Shown piece after piece: positions 9,673 to 19,873 of a stretch of 64,000 nt of DNA. Position 1 is the stretch's first letter. The number at the start of each line of letters is the position of its first letter. The DNA is from CAVOJV01 sp963696325 (GTDB lineage: Bacteria > Pseudomonadota > Gammaproteobacteria > Competibacterales > Competibacteraceae). The DNA is taken from the NCBI GenBank assembly GCA_963696325.1, contig CAVOJV010000072.1:1-64000 (forward strand). The letters are read 5' to 3'. The position numbers and the translations under genes are program-made. The notes beneath the pieces are model-generated. The model was not told the DNA's origin. It was given only the letters and a program-made list of their open reading frames with translations, and did no database searches.

Positions 9673-10214
9673 CGACGCAAACGGTTTTGCAATCCAATCG
9701 GCGTTTGATGCGGCGGTTGTTGTTGCTGGTAGCAGCAATGTTTGGCTTCAACTTCGTCTTGGTGCCTTTCTACGATGTGATCTGTAGGGTGACCGGCCTG
9801 AACGGTAAGACCAGCAATACCAGAGCAGCAGTTGTAGCTGAGAACCAGGTGGATGCCGAACGCACCGTGACGGTGGAATTCTTGGCCAATGTCAACGAGT
9901 CGGCACCGTGGCAGTTCGTTCCTAACGTGGCCAAGATGCAAGTGCATCCTGGCCAGTTCTATCACATCAGCTATTTCGCCAAGAATTTAACCACAGAGCC
10001 GCTGGTCGGGCAGGCGATACCCAGTGTCGATCCCGGGTTGGCGGCCAAATATTTCCAAAAAATCGAATGTTTTTGTTTTTCCAGACAAGAATTCAAGCCT
10101 GGCGAAGGCAGGGACATGCCAGTGACATTCCGGCTGGATCCCTCTATTGCTCCGGATATTTCGACGGTTACGCTTTCTTACACCTTCTTCAAGGTGAAAG
10201 ATCAGGGCGGCTGA
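9669..10214 (+). CDS. ctaG: cytochrome c oxidase assembly protein CtaG/Cox11
   Basis: Copper chaperone that delivers copper to the CuB site of subunit I. One N-terminal membrane helix (LLLLVAAMFGFNFVLVPFYD) is followed by CRVTGLNGKT and a periplasmic immunoglobulin-like domain. The copper-binding motif is in KIECFCFSRQ, and FRLDPSI and TLSYTFF are typical. It is 181 residues, a normal length. Confidence 0.96.
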   Translation: MTTQTVLQSNRRLMRRLLLLVAAMFGFNFVLVPFYDVICRVTGLNGKTSNTRAAVVAENQVDAERTVTVEFLANVNESAPWQFVPNVAKMQVHPGQFYHISYFAKNLTTEPLVGQAIPSVDPGLAAKYFQKIECFCFSRQEFKPGEGRDMPVTFRLDPSIAPDISTVTLSYTFFKVKDQGG

Positions 10215-10258
10215 CATAAATCACAGCGCAAGCACCAACGTGTGGGAGAGATAATGTT

Positions 10259-11122
10259 ATGACTCATGTCCAAGGAGCCTATTATGTGCCTCATGGCAGC
10301 CACTGGCCTATCGTCGGCTCGGTAGGACTGTTCGCCTTTATGATGGGATTCGCCAATAAGCTAAACGGCGGTGGCAATTTCCTGATGCTGATTGGCGCCG
10401 CCATCTTGATTTTCATGGTGTATGGCTGGTTTAGCACCGTGGTTCGCGAGAGTGAGGGCGGGCTATACAACGACCAGGTGGAGCACTCCTTTCGTTGGGG
10501 GATGGGCTGGTTCATTTTTTCCGAAGTCATGTTCTTCGCCGCCTTTTTTGGCGCTCTATTCTATGCCCGTCATTATTCCATCCCCTGGCTGGGTGGCGAG
10601 AGCAGCAGCAAGATACTAACCCACGATTTGCTCTGGCCCGGCTTTGAGACGGCGTGGCCCACCAATGGACCCGGTGAGGTGGGCGGTACTTTCGAAGCTA
10701 TGAGCGCCTGGGGCCTGCCGGCTATCAATACCCTCATCCTGCTTAGCAGCGGTGTGACGGTGACGTGGGCGCACTGGGCACTCAAAGAGGGACGCAGAAA
10801 GCAGCTTGTCCAAGGGCTGGCAGCCACCGTTGGCCTGGGCTTTTTGTTCGTTATCCTCCAGGCTGCCGAGTATCATCATGCCTATGGTAAGTTGAACCTG
10901 ACTCTGGGCAGCGGCATCTACGGTTCCACCTTCTATTTGTTGACCGGGTTCCATGGCTTTCACGTCACGCTGGGGGCCGTAATTTTGACAGTCATTCTGT
11001 TGCGCAGCATGAAGGGCCATTTCACCCCTGATCGCCATTTCGCCTTCGAAGCGGCAGCCTGGTATTGGCACTTTGTAGACGTGGTGTGGCTGGGATTGTT
11101 TATTTTTGTATATTGGCTGTGA
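10259..11122 (+). CDS. coxC: cytochrome c oxidase subunit III
   Basis: Non-catalytic membrane subunit of the aa3 oxidase. It is 287 residues with seven membrane helices. Typical segments are YYVPHGSHWPIVGS, WGMGWFIFSEVMFFAAFFGA, GFHGFHVTLG and YWHFVDVVWLGLF. The gap to ctaG holds a GGGAGAG ribosome-binding site. Last structural gene of the cox operon. Confidence 0.97.
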   Translation: MTHVQGAYYVPHGSHWPIVGSVGLFAFMMGFANKLNGGGNFLMLIGAAILIFMVYGWFSTVVRESEGGLYNDQVEHSFRWGMGWFIFSEVMFFAAFFGALFYARHYSIPWLGGESSSKILTHDLLWPGFETAWPTNGPGEVGGTFEAMSAWGLPAINTLILLSSGVTVTWAHWALKEGRRKQLVQGLAATVGLGFLFVILQAAEYHHAYGKLNLTLGSGIYGSTFYLLTGFHGFHVTLGAVILTVILLRSMKGHFTPDRHFAFEAAAWYWHFVDVVWLGLFIFVYWL

Positions 11123-11184
11123 GGTTTCAGGGGGGGCAGAGATGTTGTTTTTGACTCCCGAGAATTAATGTTGCTCACCGCTTC

Positions 11185-11201
11185 CCCCCGCTCCGCGGGG
11201 G
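11185..11201. terminator. hairpin between convergent coxC and the DUF2909 gene
   Basis: CCCCCGC and GCGGGGG pair perfectly around TCC. It lies 60 bp after the coxC stop and 13 bp from the end of the convergent gene, so it could act as a bidirectional terminator. No long T tract is seen on the plus side. Confidence 0.4.
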
Positions 11202-11213
11202 AGGATGGGGAGG

Positions 11214-11429
11214 CTAGGGAACAGGATAGACGCCGTGGGGGGTGATGAGGCCGGTGGCGTAGGCAATCAGCAGCAGGAGGAACAAACCCACGGAGAGGGC
11301 AATGCGTAGGGTAAGGGCTTTGATGGTGCGGTCGCTTTGCCCTTTATCTCGAATCATGAAGAACAACCCGGAACCCAGGCTGATGAGTATGATGAACAAC
11401 ACGATAACGACGGCAATTTTGACAAGCAT
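11214..11429 (-). CDS. twin transmembrane protein, DUF2909 type
   Basis: A 71-residue protein made almost wholly of two membrane helices (VVIVLFIILISLGSGLFFMI and ALSVGLFLLLLIAYATG) joined by a short basic loop, RDKGQSDRTIKALTLR. This is the DUF2909 pattern; such genes usually sit between coxC and SURF1 in gammaproteobacteria, as here. Function unknown. Confidence 0.82.
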   Translation of the reverse strand: MLVKIAVVIVLFIILISLGSGLFFMIRDKGQSDRTIKALTLRIALSVGLFLLLLIAYATGLITPHGVYPVP

Positions 11430-11511
11430 GGGTGGGTTCCGGGTAATGAGTAGTTCGAGCAGTATAACCCAGCGTAGCGCTGCGCTGGTAATCGCTACGT
11501 CCTAGGTTCTC

Positions 11512-12249
11512 ATGCATTTGGGCGAGTTCGCGTTTAAGCCGGCGTTGGTTCCCAGTTTAGTTACCTTTCTGATTTTGCCGGTGTTGTTGGGGCTCGGTTT
11601 CTGGCAATTGGATCGCGCCCACCAAAAGGAAGCCCTTCTGAGCAGGTTCAGCGCACGAGCGGAATTAGCTTACATGCCGGTTGCGGCTGTGGACCTGGCC
11701 GACTCGGAGTCCCTTTACCGCAAGGTAGAAGTGGTGGGACGCTATGATAGTGGGCATCAGATACTGTTGGACAACCAGCTCCGGAAAGGTCAGCCGGGCT
11801 ACCATGTCTTCACGCCGCTGCGGGTCCAGGGAGTGCCGCAGGCGATTCTGGTCAATCGCGGGTGGGTGCCGTTGGGGGCTTCGCGTCAGCAGTTGCCGGA
11901 TATCGCTGTGACCGATACTGTCGTGAGCCTAAAGGGTTGGGTTGCCCAGCCTGCCAATCCGGGCTTGCGTTTGTCGGCGCCGGAATCCGCCGGCCCGTGG
12001 CCGCGGGTCGTGCAATACGTGGATTATGTGCAACTGGCTGTCGCATTGGGTTATGCGCTGGCACCCGCGGTCGTTCTACTGGCACCTGAGGAGGCGGGTG
12101 GCTATTGGCGAGACTGGCGCCCGCATTTTGCCGGGGTTGGGCCAGAGCGCCATCAGGGTTATGCCGTGCAGTGGTTTGCCCTGGCGGTGACCCTGCTCGT
12201 TATTTATATCGTGGTGAATACGCGGCGCGGTCGCCCCGAAAATGCGTAG
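11512..12249 (+). CDS. SURF1 family cytochrome oxidase biogenesis protein
   Basis: SURF1 proteins help insert heme A into subunit I. The protein is 245 residues with an N-terminal helix (FLILPVLLGLGFWQLDRAHQ) and a C-terminal helix (WFALAVTLLVIYIVVNTRRG). GFWQLDRAHQKEALL, GRYDSGHQILLDNQ and ILVNRGWVPLG are classic SURF1 segments. It overlaps the next gene by 8 bp. Confidence 0.93.
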   Translation: MHLGEFAFKPALVPSLVTFLILPVLLGLGFWQLDRAHQKEALLSRFSARAELAYMPVAAVDLADSESLYRKVEVVGRYDSGHQILLDNQLRKGQPGYHVFTPLRVQGVPQAILVNRGWVPLGASRQQLPDIAVTDTVVSLKGWVAQPANPGLRLSAPESAGPWPRVVQYVDYVQLAVALGYALAPAVVLLAPEEAGGYWRDWRPHFAGVGPERHQGYAVQWFALAVTLLVIYIVVNTRRGRPENA

Positions 12250-12865
12250 AGTCATGGCAATGCAATCAGCGACTCGGTCCCCGGTTAGGAACCGGGTTTT
12301 TTTGTTGTTTATCATCGCTTCCTTTGTCCTGCCGTTACTGGTCGCCTGGCTGCTGGTGGGGCAATGGCGGCCAACGGGCACGACCAACCACGGCGAGTTG
12401 TTGGTTCCCCTGCAGCGCGTTACCTATCTGCGGCTGTACCAGGCTGATGGACAGGAAATCCAGGAGGCGTATCTGCGGGGGCGCTGGACCCTGGCGTATG
12501 TGGGGGCGACGGCTGACGGTTGCGATAAGCGCTGCCGAGACAGCTTGTATGCCATGCGGCAAGTGCGTCTGGCGCTGGGCAAGGATATGGGGCGGGTGCA
12601 GACCCTCTTCATCCTGACCGACACGCCGGATGCCACCCTCGCGGCATGGGTGCGGGAAGCACACGCCGCGATGACCATGGGGATAAGCGATGTCAAGACA
12701 TTGGATTTTTTTGCCCGCGCATTTCCTGGCAGTGCTACTCTCGGCGATTGGATTTATTTGATCGATCCATTGGGTAATTTATTTATGCGCTACGGCGCCG
12801 AGAGTAATCCCAAGGGGATCTTGGATGATCTCAAGCGGCTTTTGCAGTTTTCCAAAATTGGGTGA
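12242..12865 (+). CDS. Sco/thioredoxin-like membrane protein of the cox cluster
   Basis: A 207-residue protein: one N-terminal membrane helix (VFLLFIIASFVLPLLVAWLL) and a periplasmic thioredoxin-like domain. WTLAYVGATADGCDKRCRDSL carries a CxxxC pair in the place of the Sco copper site. Proteins of this kind are usual between SURF1 and ctaA/ctaB and are thought to serve CuA maturation or its redox state. It could start at 12254 instead. The next gene expected, ctaA, is absent. Confidence 0.75.
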   Translation: MRRVMAMQSATRSPVRNRVFLLFIIASFVLPLLVAWLLVGQWRPTGTTNHGELLVPLQRVTYLRLYQADGQEIQEAYLRGRWTLAYVGATADGCDKRCRDSLYAMRQVRLALGKDMGRVQTLFILTDTPDATLAAWVREAHAAMTMGISDVKTLDFFARAFPGSATLGDWIYLIDPLGNLFMRYGAESNPKGILDDLKRLLQFSKIG

Positions 12866-12931
12866 GGGCGGTGACGGCGAGCGTTTTTGTCGTATTGTCC
12901 TGCTTCATGTAGTGTGTCCGAGGGAATCTCG

Positions 12932-13861
12932 ATGAATACCAATACACAAACTTTCCAACCTAGTATTCGCCAGTATTGGCGTGATTACGTCGAATTGACC
13001 AAGCCCAAGGTTGTGGCGCTGATTACATTTACTGCCATGGTGGGTATGTTTCTGGCTACATCGAACATGGTGCCCTGGGATGTGCTCGTTTTTGGATCGT
13101 TGGGCATTGCCTTGTCCGCTGGTTCCGCGGCGGCCATCAATCATCTGGTGGACAGGCGGATTGACGCCGTGATGGCGCGAACCTGTAATCGGCCGTTGCC
13201 GAGTGGGCATCTGGACACCCGGCAGGTGCTGCTGTTCGCTGTGTTGATAGGGGCACTGGGCATGACCTTGTTGATCGCCTTTGCCAATCCGTTGACCGCA
13301 GTGTTGACTTTTTGCTCACTGATCGGCTACGCGGTCATCTACACGGTGTTCCTCAAGCGGGCCACGCCTCAGAACATCGTCATCGGCGGCGCTGCGGGCG
13401 CCGCTCCACCCCTGTTAGGCTGGACTGCGGTGACGGGCCAGGTGGAAGCGGGGGCGTTGCTGCTATTTTTGATCATTTTTATTTGGACGCCGCCACATTT
13501 CTGGGCGCTGGCCATCCACCGGCGCCAAGATTATGCAAAGGCGCATATCCCTATGTTACCGGTTACTCACGGGGTGGAATTCACCCGTCTGCAAATACTG
13601 CTATACACGGTCATGCTGTTTCTGGTGACCCTGCTGCCTTTCCTGATTGGTATGAGTGGAGGTCTTTACCTGGTGGGCGCTGTCCTGCTCGGTGGACGTT
13701 TCCTTTGGTATGCGCTGCGCCTGTTCGCGACTGCCGATGACCGTTGGGCGATGCCTACGTTTGGTTTTTCTATAGTGTACCTGTTTGGATTATTCACTGT
13801 GTTGATGATCGATCATTATTTGCTCAACATCATTAAACAGTTTTACCGGTTACTAGCCTGA
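12932..13861 (+). CDS. ctaB: protoheme IX farnesyltransferase (heme O synthase)
   Basis: UbiA-type prenyltransferase that converts heme B to heme O. The Asp-rich substrate motif NHLVDRRIDAVMARTCNRPL is present, with about nine membrane helices and the second loop IFIWTPPHFWALAIHRRQDY. I chose the Met at 12932 (MNTNTQTFQPS), which follows GAGGGA; the earlier in-frame start at 12887 adds unrelated residues. Length is about 309 residues. Confidence 0.95.
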   Translation: MNTNTQTFQPSIRQYWRDYVELTKPKVVALITFTAMVGMFLATSNMVPWDVLVFGSLGIALSAGSAAAINHLVDRRIDAVMARTCNRPLPSGHLDTRQVLLFAVLIGALGMTLLIAFANPLTAVLTFCSLIGYAVIYTVFLKRATPQNIVIGGAAGAAPPLLGWTAVTGQVEAGALLLFLIIFIWTPPHFWALAIHRRQDYAKAHIPMLPVTHGVEFTRLQILLYTVMLFLVTLLPFLIGMSGGLYLVGAVLLGGRFLWYALRLFATADDRWAMPTFGFSIVYLFGLFTVLMIDHYLLNIIKQFYRLLA

Positions 13862-14055
13862 GGTGGGCGATTACGGCGGACAGGGTGTGTTTCATAGCGG
13901 CTTTTCTATGGAACATTAGGATTCTCTGATTGGGCTTTCCGCCCGAACTTTAGTAGAATGCGATGTCCACGCCCATTTACGTATCATTTCCCACTCCTTT
14001 AGTGTGGTAATGCCCTGAAATCTTGTCAGCCAAAGACTTGCTTAGGAGACGAGGT

Positions 14056-15504
<1,449 letters not shown>

Positions 15505-15526
15505 AAGTGCCCTGGAGATTGCTCCA

Positions 15527-16261
15527 ATGAGACATGAAAATATTGAGGTCAACTCGGGCCTGATGATCCTCCTGATCCTGGTGGTGATCAGCATCGGTGG
15601 GCTGGTTGAGATCGTGCCGTTGTTCTATATCAACGATACCTTAGAGAAAGTGCAGGGGGTGCGCCCTTACACACCCTTGGAGCTGCGCGGTCGCGACATC
15701 TATCAGCGCGAGGGGTGTTATTTGTGTCACTCCCAGATGATTCGCCCCTTCCGAGATGAGTGGCTGCGCTATGGGCACTATTCTCTGGCGGTGGAGTCCC
15801 AATACGATCATCCCTTCCAATGGGGTTCCAAGCGGACCGGTCCGGATCTGGCGCGCGTGGGCAGCAAATACTCCAATCAATGGCACGTGCAGCATTTAAA
15901 AGCCCCGCGTTCGGTGGTACCCGAGTCCATCATGCCCAACTATGCCTGGTTGTTGGAAAATGATCTGGACTATTCCGATGTCACAGAGCGCATGCGGGCG
16001 TTGAAACATACCGGCGTACCCTATTCCGAGTCTCAACAGGAATACAATGCCAATGTGAAACAGTGGGGCAAGGACGTGGCCGACCTGTTGGATATCAACT
16101 TGGCCCGGGAAAGCCTGCATAAGCAGGCCCGCAACGGCAACTATGACGGGTTCTCTGCGCGGATCACGGAAATGGAAGCCTTGGTGGCTTATCTCCAGGT
16201 GCTCGGTACCATGGTGAATTTCAGCCAATATGAAGAAGGGTATTTCAGCGAGTTCCGTTGA
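15527..16261 (+). CDS. ccoO: cbb3-type cytochrome c oxidase subunit II
   Basis: Membrane-anchored monoheme cytochrome c that passes electrons to CcoN. It is 244 residues with an N-terminal helix (LMILLILVVISIGGLVEIVP). The heme motif is in EGCYLCHSQMIRPFRDE, and KRTGPDLARVG and a distal Met in SIMPNYAWL are typical. Second gene of ccoNOQP. Confidence 0.97.
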   Translation: MRHENIEVNSGLMILLILVVISIGGLVEIVPLFYINDTLEKVQGVRPYTPLELRGRDIYQREGCYLCHSQMIRPFRDEWLRYGHYSLAVESQYDHPFQWGSKRTGPDLARVGSKYSNQWHVQHLKAPRSVVPESIMPNYAWLLENDLDYSDVTERMRALKHTGVPYSESQQEYNANVKQWGKDVADLLDINLARESLHKQARNGNYDGFSARITEMEALVAYLQVLGTMVNFSQYEEGYFSEFR

Positions 16262-16312
16262 TGCAATCCCCATCGCTATTCCGTGGCTGGGCTGCATTAG
16301 AGAAGACGTGCT

Positions 16313-16549
16313 ATGAAAAGTCCTGACATGTTTGATTGGTTACTGTGGTTTACCCGCATGGAAAACACCAAAGTCTTCGCGCTGGTTCTGTTTTTCACGA
16401 CCTTCTGTGGAATCCTGATTTATGTTTTCACTGACAAGCAGCGGAGCAAGCGCCTGGAATCCTACAAGTTTATCCCTTTCCAGGATGAGCCTGCCGAGAC
16501 CGACTCCCACTCCCGCAAGGTGATGGATAATGAGCGAGACAACAACTAA
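16313..16549 (+). CDS. ccoQ: cbb3-type oxidase subunit IV
   Basis: A 78-residue protein with one membrane helix (VFALVLFFTTFCGILIYVFT) and a polar tail containing LESYKFIPFQDEP. CcoQ stabilises the CcoNO-CcoP complex. It overlaps ccoP by 20 bp. Confidence 0.88.
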   Translation: MKSPDMFDWLLWFTRMENTKVFALVLFFTTFCGILIYVFTDKQRSKRLESYKFIPFQDEPAETDSHSRKVMDNERDNN

Positions 16550-17465
16550 TCAGCAAAAATCTAACGCCGTACAGACTACCGGGCACGCCTGGGATGGCGA
16601 TCTGCAAGAGTTTAATAATCCTCTGCCGCGCTGGTGGCTATGGTCTTTTTATGGGACGGTGGTATTCGCCATCATCTATTGGTTTATTTATCCGTCGTGG
16701 CCGATAGGCAAATCCTGGCTTCCGGGTTTTGGCACTGTGACCTATACGGTCAACGGCCAGGAACGGAAATCGCACTGGAATACTCGTGCCGAGTTGCTGC
16801 ATGACCTGCAGAGCAGCGATGCCGCCGTGCGGCAGCGGGCATTCATGATCAAGGTGGCCAAGGCGAGTTTTGCGGATATTCGTGATGATGCCGAGATGCT
16901 GGCCTTTGCCCGTTCTACAGGCAATGGGTTGTTTGGCGATAATTGCGCCGCCTGCCACGGTCGCGGCGGTCAAGGTGTGGTGGGAATGTATCCTCACCTG
17001 GCCGATGATGATTGGCTGTGGGGTGGGACCATGGAGAAGCTCCAGGAGACCTTGATTCAGGGTCGCAAAGGCTTCATGCCGGCTTTTAAGGAGACCTTCA
17101 ACCAGGAGCAACTGGATGAGGTGGCCGAATATGTGCTGACCCTGTCCGGAGAAGCACCCAAGAGCGATGCCTCTGAACGGGGGCGGCAGGTATTCCAAGG
17201 CCAGGGGGGCGGTTGTTATTACTGTCATGGCATGGATGGCAAAGGGTTACAGTCCCAGGGGTCGGCTAATCTGACGGACAAGATTTGGACTATCGCGAAT
17301 GTCCCTGGACAGAAGACGTTGGAAGATAAAAAATCTGTTGTCAAAAATCTGATCTGGGATGGTGTCCAAAACATCCGCATCATGCCGGCTTGGAAAGATC
17401 GGCTGTCTCCCACCGATATCAAGTTGCTTGCCGTTTACGTCCATCAACTGGGCGGCGGTCAGTAA
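16530..17465 (+). CDS. ccoP: cbb3-type cytochrome c oxidase subunit III (diheme)
   Basis: Diheme cytochrome c that takes electrons from soluble cytochromes. It is 311 residues with an N-terminal helix preceded by WDGDLQEFNNPLPRWWLW, a CcoP signature. Two heme motifs are CAACHG and CYYCHG. WPIGKSWLPG and NLTDKIWTIANV are also typical. End of the structural ccoNOQP set; the 130-bp gap to ccoG shows no clear terminator. Confidence 0.97.
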   Translation: MSETTTNQQKSNAVQTTGHAWDGDLQEFNNPLPRWWLWSFYGTVVFAIIYWFIYPSWPIGKSWLPGFGTVTYTVNGQERKSHWNTRAELLHDLQSSDAAVRQRAFMIKVAKASFADIRDDAEMLAFARSTGNGLFGDNCAACHGRGGQGVVGMYPHLADDDWLWGGTMEKLQETLIQGRKGFMPAFKETFNQEQLDEVAEYVLTLSGEAPKSDASERGRQVFQGQGGGCYYCHGMDGKGLQSQGSANLTDKIWTIANVPGQKTLEDKKSVVKNLIWDGVQNIRIMPAWKDRLSPTDIKLLAVYVHQLGGGQ

Positions 17466-17597
17466 ACCATTTCCCACCCGGGTCGGCATGGTTAGCCGGT
17501 CCGGGCGCCGTTGGCGATTTCGACCTACCTAAATATTCCCCGCACCCTTATTGTCACACTATCACGTTTCAGCCTTTCTGTAGCCAGCGGGTGACTC

Positions 17598-19025
17598 ATG
17601 TCCGAAGAAGCACTGCAGCCGCTTTATCAAAAGCGTATTCCCATCTATCCGCGTTCTGTCAAGGGCCGTTTCCGCACGCTGAAAAATGGCATCCTGATAC
17701 TGGCTTACAGTGTTTATTTTCTCTTGCCGTGGGTGCGCTGGGAGCGCTTGAATGCGCCCCATCAGGCGGTGTTATTTGATATTCCCAGCCGGCGCTTTTA
17801 TTTGTTTGATTTGGCGGTGCATGCCCAGGACATTATCTGGCTGGGAGGATTGCTGGTCATCGCTGCGATGCTGCTGTTCTTTGTCACGGGTATCGCGGGG
17901 CGGGTGTTCTGTGGGTACTTCTGTTTTCAGACTCTCTGGACTGATGTGTTCATCCTGATTGAGCGGTGGGTTCAGGGTGAACGACCGGCCCGTATCCGCC
18001 TGGATCAAGCGCCCTTAGGTTTGCAAAAGGTGTTGAAGAAAGGAGCAACTTTCGCGCTTTGGCTGTTGGCGGCATTCTTGACCGGCCTGACCTTTACGCT
18101 CTATTGGGGAGATGCCCCGGTGCTTATCAGTCAGCTTGTCCGCGGTGAAGCCCCCTTCGCAGCCTATGCGACGACTCTGTTCCTTACCGCGACTACGTTC
18201 GTCATGGCGGGCCTGGCGAGGGAACAGGTATGTACCTATATGTGCCCATATGCGCGGTTTCAGAGCGCCATGTTCGACAAGGATACCCTCATCGTTGCTT
18301 ACGATAGCCGCCGTGGTGAGGGCAGTCAGGGGCGGCACAAGCTCGCCAAGGGTCTAAAGACCCGCGAGGAACGGCAGGTTCTGGGTGCGGGGGACTGCAT
18401 CGACTGTGGTTATTGCGTACAGGTTTGTCCGACGGGTATCGATATCCGTAACGGTTTGCAATTGCAGTGTATCTCCTGCGCCCTGTGCATCGATGCCTGC
18501 GATACCATCATGGATAGCCTCAACTGGCCGCGGGGACTGATTAATTACACCTCCGATAGCGCTAAGGAAGGTCTTAAGGCCCGTATCGTCAAGCCCAAAA
18601 CCATAGGCTATGGTGTGATTTTAATCGCGGCTGTGACGGCACTGACCTGGAGCATAGCCCACCGGGTTTCCTACAACGCGCTCGTCGCCCAAGAACGCCA
18701 GCCCCTGTATGTCGTCATGTCCAACGGCTATATCCAGAATACTTACGAGATCAAATTGAACAATAGGGTTACCGAGCCAATGGTATTCCACATCACTATG
18801 GAGGGATTGCCCGGCGCGGAGCTCGATCTGGGCGGGCTGAATCAAATCACCCTCGAGCCGGAGCGGCAACTACGGGTGCTGGCCCGGGTTCGCCTGGCCC
18901 CCCAGGGAGAGGAAGGAGGGCAGCGCAACTTCGTTTTCGTGATAACCCCCGTGCGCGGGCCGACCACTGATCCGCTCACACGGCCGTCAGTATTCTATCT
19001 GCCTGGTTCAAGGGCCAGCTTGTGA
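17598..19025 (+). CDS. ccoG: cytochrome c oxidase accessory protein CcoG
   Basis: Polyferredoxin-like membrane protein needed for cbb3 copper delivery; it is proposed to reduce copper. It is 475 residues: four N-terminal to central membrane helices including GRVFCGYFCFQTLWTD, then two [4Fe-4S] motifs in GDCIDCGYCVQVCPTGIDIR and CISCALCIDACD, and a C-terminal immunoglobulin-like domain. VCTYMCPYARFQSAMFD is diagnostic. Confidence 0.96.
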   Translation: MSEEALQPLYQKRIPIYPRSVKGRFRTLKNGILILAYSVYFLLPWVRWERLNAPHQAVLFDIPSRRFYLFDLAVHAQDIIWLGGLLVIAAMLLFFVTGIAGRVFCGYFCFQTLWTDVFILIERWVQGERPARIRLDQAPLGLQKVLKKGATFALWLLAAFLTGLTFTLYWGDAPVLISQLVRGEAPFAAYATTLFLTATTFVMAGLAREQVCTYMCPYARFQSAMFDKDTLIVAYDSRRGEGSQGRHKLAKGLKTREERQVLGAGDCIDCGYCVQVCPTGIDIRNGLQLQCISCALCIDACDTIMDSLNWPRGLINYTSDSAKEGLKARIVKPKTIGYGVILIAAVTALTWSIAHRVSYNALVAQERQPLYVVMSNGYIQNTYEIKLNNRVTEPMVFHITMEGLPGAELDLGGLNQITLEPERQLRVLARVRLAPQGEEGGQRNFVFVITPVRGPTTDPLTRPSVFYLPGSRASL

Positions 19026-19047
19026 ATGAAGCATGGCAGGAGCCCTC

Positions 19048-19860
19048 ATGTATGACCTCTTGTTAAGCCTCGCCGTTGGCGTGGGGCTGATCATCGTGGC
19101 CAATCTGCTGCTGGTCCGGATCAGTTCCCTGGGCGCCACGCGGAGCGCCGTGCTGGTTGCTCTGGCGAGTCTGGGCATCTACGTTCCCATCGCCATTTTC
19201 TACTGGCCTGGGAGCGATGTGCTCGCCATGCATCTGGCCATTTATCTGGTGACTGCCTGCGCCTGCGGCTTGTTTATGGGGGCGCGGGAAACGGCCGGCG
19301 CCAAGGGACGGTCTGGTGGCTTGCGATTCCATTGGGGGCCGGCGGCAATCGCTGGCTTTTTTGTTGGTCTCGTGGGGTTATTCGCTCTTTTCATTCTCTT
19401 GGCTGGGCAGGGATTATCGCCGCGGTTGAGCAGCAGGCTACTTCCCAGCGCCCAAGGCACCATAACCTCCGTGTTTCCCGGCACTATCTCCCACGATTTT
19501 CAACAGAAAGAAGATCTCTATAACGACTACCTGTTGCAGGTCGAGCGCCAGCAGGAGCGCGGTTGGCAGGTGCAGAAGGGCTGGTTGCAAAAGCCTGTTA
19601 AGGGGCAGCCGGCAGAATTTAAGGTGATGGCGCGAACCCACGAGGGCGATCCATTGCGGGGTGCTGAAGTAACGGGATGGTTTTTGCGCCCTTCGGATAG
19701 CCGCTTGGATGTCCGCTTTTCCATGCAGGAAGTCGAACCGGGTGCCTACCAGGCAGGCCTGAACCTGCCGGCCGCTGGTGTGTGGAATCTGGTCCTGCAA
19801 CTGCGCAAACGTGGTGATTTGCACGAAATCCGCGCCAGTACTTCGGTATTGACGCCGTAG
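19048..19860 (+). CDS. ccoH: FixH family protein with extra N-terminal membrane domain
   Basis: The C-terminal half is a FixH/CcoH domain, a cbb3 assembly factor: a membrane helix (GFFVGLVGLFALFILLAGQG), then NDYLLQVERQQERGW, VTGWFLRPSDSRLD and a beta-rich periplasmic part ending WNLVLQLRKRGDLHEIRA. About 100 residues precede it, with three more hydrophobic helices, which simple FixH proteins lack. The Met at 19048 follows AGGAG; another lies at 19033. It stands between ccoG and ccoI as usual. Confidence 0.85.
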   Translation: MYDLLLSLAVGVGLIIVANLLLVRISSLGATRSAVLVALASLGIYVPIAIFYWPGSDVLAMHLAIYLVTACACGLFMGARETAGAKGRSGGLRFHWGPAAIAGFFVGLVGLFALFILLAGQGLSPRLSSRLLPSAQGTITSVFPGTISHDFQQKEDLYNDYLLQVERQQERGWQVQKGWLQKPVKGQPAEFKVMARTHEGDPLRGAEVTGWFLRPSDSRLDVRFSMQEVEPGAYQAGLNLPAAGVWNLVLQLRKRGDLHEIRASTSVLTP

Positions 19861-19873
19861 CAGGAGCGACACC

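Noticed and set aside
13862..14055. Fnr/Anr box upstream of ccoN
   Set aside because: I looked for TTGAT-N4-ATCAA or close variants and found none; oxygen control may act differently.
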